A stretch of DNA of 64,000 nucleotides from Asterias rubens. Its lineage: Eukaryota; Echinodermata; Asteroidea; Forcipulatida; Asteriidae. Where the stretch lies: NCBI RefSeq assembly GCF_902459465.1, contig NC_047073.1, forward strand, positions 11,905,036-11,969,035. Direction: 5' to 3'. This document shows positions 1 through 9,400 of the stretch, piece by piece. The notes under the pieces are model-generated. The model was not told the origin of the DNA. It ran no database searches and worked only from the letters and a program-made list of their open reading frames with translations. The first letter of the stretch is position 1. The number at the start of each line of letters is the position of its first letter. Position numbers and translations under genes: made by a program.

Positions 1-147
1 GTTTTCTTCTTTCATTATTATCTCGCAATTTTGATGACCGATTGAGCTCAAATTTTCACAGGTTTGTTATTTTATGCATATGTTGAGATACACCAACTGT
101 GAAGGCTATTCTTTGACAATTACCAATATTGTCCACTGCCTTTAAAG
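1..147. repeat. Family A foldback MITE, right half only
   Basis: The sequence matches the right part of the family A element and ends with an imperfect copy of TACCAATAGTGTCCACTGCC (here ATATTGTCC) followed by TTTAAA. The left half lies outside the window. It sits in the first intron of the Reeler-domain gene. Confidence 0.85.
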
Positions 148-265
148 CCACTGATGGAGGCGTACCCGGAATTTTATAAAGTTTACTTAAAACTGTGACC
201 CAGTAGAGGCCATTCAAATACCAATACATTTGACGGATTGATTAGATTGTAATTATAACACTTAC

Positions 266-485
266 CATCAATTGATTTCTTATTGCCGTATGTATCGCTG
301 CTGATCATGATAGTATACGGTGCTCTACCACTAGACGTTCTTGGCCTGTGGCCTGAAGGTTCCATATTTTGACATACCCCCGCAACAGCAACAGGTGGAC
401 CCGACGGGTAAGCCATTACATGCATCCCGGGCATCATAGCTAACGCTAAAAGTGAACTGACACAAAGCATCACTAAGATACTCAT
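266..485 (-). CDS. Reeler-domain secreted protein, first coding exon (partial)
   Basis: The exon encodes 73 residues and ends in phase 1 at a strong donor (GTAAGTG, just left of 266). I chose the ATG at 483-485; the reading frame further upstream has no ATG. Residues 1-24 are a hydrophobic signal peptide (MSILVMLCVSSLLALAMM...). Mature sequence begins with Tyr-Pro-Ser-Gly-Pro-Pro, then a Cys-Gln-Asn-Met and Gly-His-x-Pro stretch, the usual opening of a Reeler (reelin N-terminal) domain. Such domains open ferric-chelate reductase 1 (FRRS1), reelin and insect defense proteins. FRRS1 is attractive because, as I recall, human FRRS1 lies within about half a megabase of DBT, but the diagnostic DOMON and cytochrome b561 exons are off the window, so I leave the symbol empty. 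The Reeler call is fairly sure; the FRRS1 identity is inference. Confidence 0.7.
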
Positions 486-515
486 CTTTTCGTCTAAAGT
501 AAATGTCTTTAGCAA

Positions 516-1640
516 ATGATTGTTTTATAATGAAGCACGTTGGTCATATAATGTACCCATACAATATAAAGCCACACGATGACGTCATCAAACAGAATGT
601 TATTAAGTAAAATTTGCGGTGACACCATGTAAAATCTCTTTGGTGAGTAGTGGTGGCTCTGTGAAGAGCCGGGTTGCACTGCTCGACGTTTCGGTCAGAG
701 AGCTCTTACCGTCTTCTGGAGAATTCTTTCAGAATGCTATCTGTTGCTATTTTGAACGTCAGCAGACCCACCTCCTGTATTCTGAATAAGTCATTGACGC
801 ATTGGAATGTATAATTCCCCACTCCTCCCCTTTTTTCACAATGATTTTCAACCAACCAAGATGGTATACACAAATATCAATCTTCCACTAATATAACATG
901 ACAATAAGTTCAAACAGGGGTTGCATTCTTCTTTAAAAACCTCCAGGCATAATGTAACTGTCTCCTTTAATGTAGTGCACCGATCAACACAATACACGCA
1001 CGAAATCGTACAATTTGACTGCTTCTGTTTTATTTGTACGTCCTTCGTCTATTTGTTTTAAAGTGTTCCTTAAATTTATTTTTGAGTATGTGCATTGAGC
1101 TCTATTAATATTATAATATTTCGTTCTCGAATTGTAAATGTTGTCCTTTGTCTCCATGCATCTGCATGTCTTTAGCGAGCATTGCCTATGGATTCATTTG
1201 CTGTGCCATTGCCTCGTCGATCTAGTTCTTGATACATCTTTACTGTAAAGTTGTACTCTTTAAATTGATCGCTCTTGAGTGATAACGTCTTTGATTTTTT
1301 TTTTTTGATACTGTGGGGAAACACATTAACTATACGGCTCCAGAGGTGATCCTTGGTGCGTTCTATTTTTCCCGAGGCGAACACCCGCTCTAGAGATTTC
1401 CTCAACGGGGGTTAACGTAACCAATACATTTTATGTTTTATAATACCCAATAGTGCAAATATTTTTCTGCCCATCAAAACAAATCTCTGAGACCTGACCC
1501 CGTTTTAGATGAGGAATAGCCCAATTTAGGATATCAATGAATATGACTCCCCGGGTCATTACACTTTGAAGAAATGGCTTAATTAGTCATTGGAGGATTG
1601 GTTAATCGACCCATCCCATGCGCTGGGCGTGGCGTCGGTA
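516..1640. other. Intergenic DNA upstream of the Reeler gene
   Basis: No gene is recognisable. A diverged family E fragment (GCGGTGACACCATGT) lies near 616-635. The remainder is AT-rich unique-looking sequence. The promoter of the Reeler gene should lie in the first few hundred bases, but no clear core motif is visible. Confidence 0.5.
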
Positions 1641-1850
1641 TAGACCCTTCCCACCAAATAGTTTATGTAAAATGCACGCATTAACACGTTTTAACCCGTT
1701 GGTTGGCAAAAGGAACATTATGCCTTTTTGTACAGGGATGATGGTAACGCAGACGCTTTGTGCGTCTCTACAGCTTTTGCCTACCAATAGTGTCTGTACG
1801 CATGCGTGAATGTATTTAGTAATGAAATCATATTTCAAGTGAAGGGTCTA
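1641..1850. repeat. MITE with TAGACCCTTC ends
   Basis: The element begins TAGACCCTTCCC and ends GAAGGGTCTA, so the ends are inverted copies. The interior has further inverted matches around GCACGCATTAA and TTTTGTACAGGG. A second copy is at 19625-19852, and half-copies begin near 6190 and 47528. Confidence 0.7.
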
Positions 1851-2179
1851 TTGCATAAGGTCCAACACCATTGTAAACAGTCACAACAAGAAACATTTAC
1901 ACACACACACAAAATTTCCCATGTCCCCACATTGGACATAACCAACACATTTGATGGTGTGGCTTGGAAGTTTTATTCTCACTTTATAGCGAGTGAACAA
2001 TGGCTATCCCAACATTATGTGGTAGGAAAACCCACAGATTCAAACCTCAAATAAACCATTTTGTTTCACCAAATGTGCAAAACTATGGAATTAAATATGT
2101 TGTTAATTTTCCATATAATGCATACACCATTAACTTTAATTACAATGAATCTCACCCTGTTCCCTTCACATCATACTAG

Positions 2180-2397
2180 TCAATAATGTGACACTCTGGT
2201 GTCAATAATGTGACACTCCGGTGTCATAATGTGACACTCCGATGTCACAATGTGACACTCCAATGTCATAATGTGACACTCCAATGTCATGTCATAATAT
2301 GACAGTCCTTTTGTCACAATGTGACACTCGCATGTCACAATGTGAAACTTCCATGTCACAATGTGACAATCCCATGTCATAATGCTACACTCCATGC
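2180..2397. repeat. Minisatellite, about 20-22 bp unit rich in GTGACA
   Basis: About ten copies of a unit like TGTCATAATGTGACACTCCG stand head to tail, differing mainly at one or two positions. It lies in the DBT to Reeler intergenic region. Confidence 0.9.
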
Positions 2398-2442
2398 TAA
2401 CTGGATTAAAAATAAAAACATTGACCTCAATAAATATCACTA

Positions 2443-2530
2443 GGGCCAAATTTGTATAAAGCTGTCTAAGCACAAGAAAAGTTGCTAAGCACAACACTAT
2501 GATGCTTACCAGAATAAGGTTAAAGCCAAA
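2443..2530. repeat. Family G fragment
   Basis: Contains GGGCCAAATTTGTATAAAGC and two copies of CTAAGCACAA, matching the left end of family G (compare 3006-3201). Confidence 0.55.
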
Positions 2531-2893
2531 AAGTGATAATTTTTTCAATAACTGCAGTGCTTCAAAGTGAAATGTTTCTCAAAATATTACATTATAGTAT
2601 ACTTTCCGAAGCAGCTGTACTTCTTACCCGGCCACGCAATTTTTATTGCCATTAATTTTCAGTCATCACCAAATATGTACAGCCCTTTAATGAATAAATG
2701 CCATGCTAATCAACATATCCCACATTTAATATTTGAATACCACAAACAAATACAAAAAAATAACAACGAAGACTCTGGATGGTGCAAACTTAAATAACCC
2801 TATATAGAAAAATACTGTTATGCTATTTCAAAGATTAGCCTGGTTTTATGATTAAATTTCTTTAAAACCTTAGGATAGATGGAAACATTCTGG

Positions 2894-2903
2894 TTTATTT
2901 ATT
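2894..2903 (-). terminator. Possible DBT polyadenylation signal
   Basis: On the minus strand this reads AATAAATAAA, about 530 nt after the DBT stop codon. A family G copy (3006-3201) would then be part of the 3' UTR. The position is plausible, but the motif is common in such AT-rich DNA. Confidence 0.25.
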
Positions 2904-3005
2904 TACTGCACTGGCAGCCAAGCAGGCCGAAAAAGTTTGTTTACAAATTGAACTTATTCAACGGAATGAGAACGTACTCATCCAAAACAAGTGTCGTGTC
3001 TTGCC

Positions 3006-3201
3006 TGGGCCCATTTTCATAGAGCTGCTTAAGCACAAAAAGTACTCTAAGCACAACAAAATTATGCTTACCAGAATCAGGTCACCAGCCAAACTTCCAT
3101 GTCTCATGTACAATTTGTGACTGGTATCTTGCTCATTTCTGCTTAGCAGACAATGTTTAAGTAACATTTTCTGCTTAACCAGCTCTATGAAATTGGGCCC
3201 G
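3006..3201. repeat. Family G MITE
   Basis: Left end GGGCCCATTTTCATAGAGCT and right end AGCTCTATGAAATTGGGCCC are inverted copies. Internal CTAAGCACAA motifs match the other family G copies. Confidence 0.85.
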
Positions 3202-3429
3202 TACAAAACTAACTTTGATGCCCAAAACTGTTACACACAGTACGTAGGCTGTTGACACCATATTTAGCTCCTCTAGGCAATTGATACAGCTATGTAGGTT
3301 GTATACAATGTGACATTACGAGGTCAAACTCAGCTGGAGTGTGGTGGATTGGTGGTAGCCCATGGCCATATCAAGCAGATCAGCTTACCACTTTGGACCA
3401 TCAGTTACATGCAACCACTTGGGAGTTTA

Positions 3430-6400
3430 TCATTTCAGATCTAGGGTCATCGTCGCTGGTTCTTCTAAATAAGATTTCCACAGATTGGAAAATCTTGCCA
3501 TGGTTGCGCCGTCGATGACTCTGTGATCGGCGGACCAGCTGACGTTCATAATAAATGCTTTGTATACCTCGTCGTCTTCGTCGAAACGAGGAAGAGCCTG
3601 TGAAAATAAAAAAAGACATGCACATTTTTATTAACCAACCAAGAACTTTGCTATTAATATCTAAAAAAAAAAAAAAAAAAAAAAAAAACAGTGGCTGCAA
3701 ACGGTTGCAAGGTTTAGAAGTCAAAGTAAAAAGTCATGTCTTGATACAAAATTTATAATGTAGCATGTAATAACCATGTAGTATCCAAATTACTAAACAC
3801 AAAGGTTTTACAAAACTTGTTGTTCTGTTTCAAGTTACTTCTGTTGACATTTCTACTGCCAAAATTTGATTAAAGAAATAAACAATATTTGCATTGCCTG
3901 GGTGCTTTGTGATGATTATAGTATAGATGGAGTGGTCTCTAGACGGGTTAAAAGAGTTGCAAACACACCACTGTTTTCACCGTGGTTGTACAAATCTACA
4001 AATGTCATCTACCAACCTGGACTTTCCCAATTGCTCCTATGGCCACAGTGCCGGGCATTAAAACTGGCTTGGCATACGTCCCACCAATCTGTTAACAAAA
4101 TAAAAGAGTTGAAAAGAATACAGTCATTCCTCGTTATAAAGAGCACCGTGGCGTTATACAGAGGTTCTGAAGTCCCGAATCTCATTTCTGCTTTGTGTTT
4201 CTTTATTTAGCTGTCCTGTTAAAACAATGTTCCTGTTATATTTAAAAAGAAGTAATTTGGCCAGTCACCAGTGTAGTAGCTGGACCAATTTTATTGATGG
4301 GCTCTTCTAAATCCAATCTAGTCCATTAAGGGCGAGCAGATCAACAAAACTGTACATGTTTAGATATGGGGCCATCATTGCTGAAGTGCAATCTGGGGGA
4401 AATCTATGTTGAGCAGCACAGTGTATTTTGCTCAGAGTGCTGGGCAAAATGTTTAAGCTCTGGGCAGGCCCGCCCGGCACCGCCCACCGATGCTACAACA
4501 CTGCCAGTCACAGTGATCTTGTTTTTAACAAGAGTCGACTGCACATTACGATAACGTTGCTTGGATGAAAATAAGATGGGAGTGAAAGTTGAGAACACAC
4601 CTAGAAATGCCCAAGGCTTTGGAGAGAGTAGTAGAATCATCAGCTGTCATAACTAATCAATAACAATATGTACATAGAACATCTGCTTGAATAAAAGCCA
4701 CTTCTTTTACAAACACACAGCAATCATGAATGCTAACTCACAAATAGTTTATGGGACAATTGTATTTGAGGCTTTGCATGGTGATGCATCAATATTTTTA
4801 TATTTTGTTTGCGGTAACACCATGTGTGTATCTACTCGCTAGGTAGATTATGTTCTTTTGACAACTTGTCTTGCTTTATATTCTACAACTGCAGAGTAGA
4901 TTTTTTTCGAATTTGGGAGACTTCTCAGTTCTGAAAAGTTCTTAGTCTAACTTGGTTATTGTTTATCCTTGAGGGAATTGTATTGTATTGTGATTTTTGC
5001 AACTTAAATGAATTGTACATTCTTAATTGCTGTATCTAGGTATTTGTAATTTGACAGCAGTCTTGGGAGCTCCACTACACAGTCCAACTCTCGAATTGCA
5101 CCCCCATTCATCGACTCCTGTTTTATTTTATTAATTTGTTGATACCTCATGTGCTGCCCTGATACTTCACAGAGGCAATGAAGGTGATTGCCTCCATGCC
5201 TCCTGGGCCCGATTTCATAGAGCTGCTTAGCACAAAAATTTGCTAAGCATGAAATTTTTGCCTTGATAAAAAAGAGGATTACCAACCAAATTTCCACGTG
5301 ATTTTTCAGGATAAGGAAACAACAGCTGAATACCAGCAACAAGCAATATGCAACAAATGGAAATTTCATGCTAAGCAAATTTTTGTGCTTAGCAGCTCTA
5401 TGAAATTGGGCCATGGTCATTGCTTGGTACCCTTTCCCTTTCAAAAACGAAGCATACAGGCTTGCATGTGTATAACTTGGTTAAGTATATTGCTTTGTGT
5501 ATTATGAATTCAAATTATTTGATGTGTGTATGGGGAAAAAATAAAATAAATAAAATAAAAATAACTTACCGTTCCGATATTGGAGAGTGTGAACGTCACT
5601 CCGCTGAGGTCATCCGAACCAAGTTTCCCTTCATTACCGAGCGTTATGAGACGATTCAACTCCTGAGCTGTCTCAAAGATTGTCCTCCCTTGAACGTTCT
5701 TAATATTAGGCACTAGAAGACCGAGTGGGGTATCCATAGCAAAGCCAATATTATGACTTGCCTGTCAATGAAAGATAGATATCAATAGTAATAATAATAA
5801 TGAAAACTTATAAAGTGCACAAATCCAAACAATAATGTACACATGTACAACAACCAAAATTTGCTTAGCATGACATATTTTCCTTGATAAAAACGAGATT
5901 ACCCACCAAATTTTCACGTGATTTTCAGAATTTGCAAACAACAGCTGAACAAACTAGCAATATGCAACAATTGGAAGTTTCGTTGGTAATCCTGTTTTTA
6001 TCAATGAAGAAATTTCATGCTAAGCAAATTTTTGTGCTTAGCAGCTCAATGAAATTGGGCCCCGCACTCACCTTGTATGTCATTTGTTCACAAGATTCAT
6101 CCACACTTGCATTGAGACTAGGGAAGAAATTGAGAGCCATAGAAGCTGCCTACAACGGAAGAAGAAAAGGGGCCTTTAGTTTCAATCAGTATAGACCCCT
6201 TGCACATGGTCACACGCGGCGACTAATGCCACGCTCACCATCTTGTTGGTCAATAGGCTTACGTGTAAACGCTGCGTCACATAAAAATGCGCACTTCACT
6301 GAATAACACACGTTGACATTGACCACCAAAATGGCGCATCCAAGATTATCCTGCTGATGACATCAGGTGAAATGGGTCAATAGATTATTGTGAACAAAAC

Positions 6401-9400
6401 CAAAATGCAACTGCTTTGAGGTAGTTTATGGTTAAAAACATGCAGCCCTCTTTTAAACTATGTTTACACGAACCCTTTATTTCTTCTCACTTATTGAAGG
6501 GACAAACACCTAGAGATTCAATAGAAAGGCATTTGTTTGTTTGTTTGTTTGTTTGTTTGAACGGTCTTTCCGTCAAGGGAACTCGGCGAAATTCCCATTG
6601 GGGGATATAAACACCAAGCTGGCAACAGCCAATCTCTCTCAAACAAACCTTATTGTTTTAACATTTATGATTATGAATTCAACAAATCAAGCACTGTGAT
6701 TCAGTAACTACACGACAATACTTATTGAAGTCATTGTGAAATCAGCGGTTAGCTTGGTAGGATTTGAAACCAAAACCTTGTGATTGCAAGTCCTGCAGTC
6801 TAACCACTGCACCACGGTGACCAGTCACATTTTTTTGTACCTTAATAAACATCGGCATCATGGAGAACTGTACTCCTCTCTGAGCTGCCGTCTTTTTCAT
6901 GATTCCTTTAAGCAGCATGAGAGATGTGACGTCAATCTCGTCGCAATAACCGAAGTGTGGTATCGTATTAGCAGCCGTCATTGTCTTCACCATGGCCTTC
7001 TTGATGCCTGTAATGGGCTCTGTGTAGTCTTTGCCTATGACCACTGGCTGGGCAGGCCTTGGTGGGGGCATGACCGATGCAGATGCAGGGGGAAGGGTTT
7101 GTGTTTGAGGAGGGGATTGGAAAGCAGAAACTTGCTGGACGGGTGGTGCTGCTGGAAGACAAATCAAAGTAAGGATGGCTAGTAAATATTTAAAAAAAAT
7201 ATAGATTTTCAATTGTATATGAATTTTGATGAATGAAATAAAGGAAAGTTACAGGATTGGTAAGAACAAAAATTGTGAAGATCACAGATTTACATAAAAC
7301 TTACACGATCTAATGATGATGATAGTAGAAAACATCCCTTGAAATATTTCTGTCTGAAATATCATATTTGATAAGAAATAAATAATCTAATTTCGCGTTA
7401 AGAGTTTATCGCTCAGGGAGCGTTTTATTCATTTTTGTTTTGGCATCGATGCTATGCAAAATTTGTAATCGGTTTTTCACTATTCTCTCGTGACCCAGAT
7501 GGCCGAGCGATCTCAAACTTCTAAAGGTTTGTCAGTTTATGTATATGGTGGATTACATAAAGTGCTTACACTGCCAGCAACTTTTTTGCTAGCAAAACCA
7601 ATTCTGTAATGTTCCTTTAAATCTGTAGTTTTAAGAAAATTTGAACATGTGACTAGAGCTCAAAAGATGATACCTGTCATTGGTGGTTTGCTAGCACTTT
7701 GAAGCATTTCTATGTGATTGAGCATGTCTTCTTTGAGGACCCTTCCCTCCTTGCCTGTTCCAGTCACATCGACCAATGATATCTATAAGGAACAAAAAAA
7801 GCATGTCTTATTCATGTTACATCATTTACCGTCAACTTGTACAAACTCAAAGGAGATTGCAAAAGTCAAGCTGACTCGGGCAAAGTTTTAACACGCCCCA
7901 AAATTCCTTTGTGTCACATAACTATTGTGTAATAATAAAAACAAATCAAAGGAAAAAATCACAAAGATTGCACTGCACAATTTGTTTACTTATAATGAGA
8001 AGGGGGATAAATTAAGTGTTTGTTGGAAAGATTAATTGGTTCGCTTGAGGAAATTGTCTTCATCTTCAATGGTTGTAATTACTTACATTGTTTTCCATTG
8101 CAAGTCTCTTGACGGCTGGAGTGGCCAATACTCTTACACTGCGCGCACTATCGGGGGCGCTATTCCCTGTAGATTGGGTTACATCACCTTCTCTGTCACT
8201 ATCACTGTCACTGTCACTGGATGATGCGTCTTCCTTTTCCCCATCTACCAACGAGTGATTAATTTTGAAAATCAATTGGGGTTGAACAAAGACAAAATTT
8301 ACAGCAGCGGGATTTGAACCAACGATCTTCGGATTAAAGTGCCAGCCAGGCTCTACCAACTAGCCTTGTATTCCTATAGGAGCAGTCTCCTTAATTTGTA
8401 AATGTGTGATGTTTTATAACTCCAATCTTAGGATTCGAACTGCCTCTAGCAACCGGGAAACCTCGGTGGTTCAGTTGGTAAGACAAAGCTGTAGAATTAT
8501 AAAGGTCGTGGGTCCAAATCCCACCTGAGTAATATGCCTGTGATTTGTTTCCCATAGAACATGCAGTGAGTATACAGTGCTAACACACATCGGTGGGAGG
8601 GTAAAACCAAAATGAATCTTGTTTTTAACAATGCAAATTTAACATCTATTAAGTCTAATCATGTTCTACATTGCTTGTACATTGGATGCACTTTCAGTTC
8701 CAAGGTCAAAGAGAAATGTACACTGTCAGATGGCAATAAACTGAACTCCCCAAACACCCACGGTAATAACGATTGTGCAGACCTGGAATTTCACAGAGGC
8801 CATGGCCTCTGTTGCCTTGATCTTGGCCTTGGTTTGTTTCCCATAGACTTTAGGATTTCCCGTTTGAAGTGCCCTTTGAAAAATGAAAAGGGCCTTGCCC
8901 TCTCAAAGATGAAATTCCAGGCCTGATTGTGTGTCAGATGATGTAGATTGAGAACTCTGGACAAGTTACCTTGTTTGGCCTCTGAAGCCACTTGTATATC
9001 CACGAGGGGGTCACCGACACTCGCAATGTCATCAATCTCATAGTGGATCTTCTTTATCACACCGTCATAACGACTTGTAATGGTGACTGAAGCCTTGTCA
9101 CTTTGTACCTCACAGATACTATCAAACTGTGCTACTATGTCGCCCTCTTTCACATACCTGCAAACAGAGATATTGAAATACAACAGTTAGAAAGTGCAAT
9201 CAAGGAATGTTGAATAATTGCTTTGATTTTCAGTCAATGTTATGCACTCGTACGTCTGTTGGCCTTATATATTTTCTGTGTGTGGTGTTTTGTTTAGTTT
9301 GTTTTTCCTTTTTACTTGATAGTATATCAGTTGGGCCTCACTACAGAAAAGAATCAATGCTCCTCGTGCTTTGCTTCTGCTATCTTTGAACTAAATTTAA

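Noticed and set aside
2180-2397. CRISPR-like spaced repeats
   Set aside because: Units are contiguous with no unique spacers, and the genome is animal; it is a minisatellite.
4013-4017. Alternative donor (GTAGAT) four bases downstream for DBT exon 10
   Set aside because: It would add 4 nt and break the frame into exon 11; the GTTGGT donor at 4017 keeps it.
5004-5444. 146-codon minus-strand frame in a DBT intron
   Set aside because: It spans the nested family C and family G repeats.
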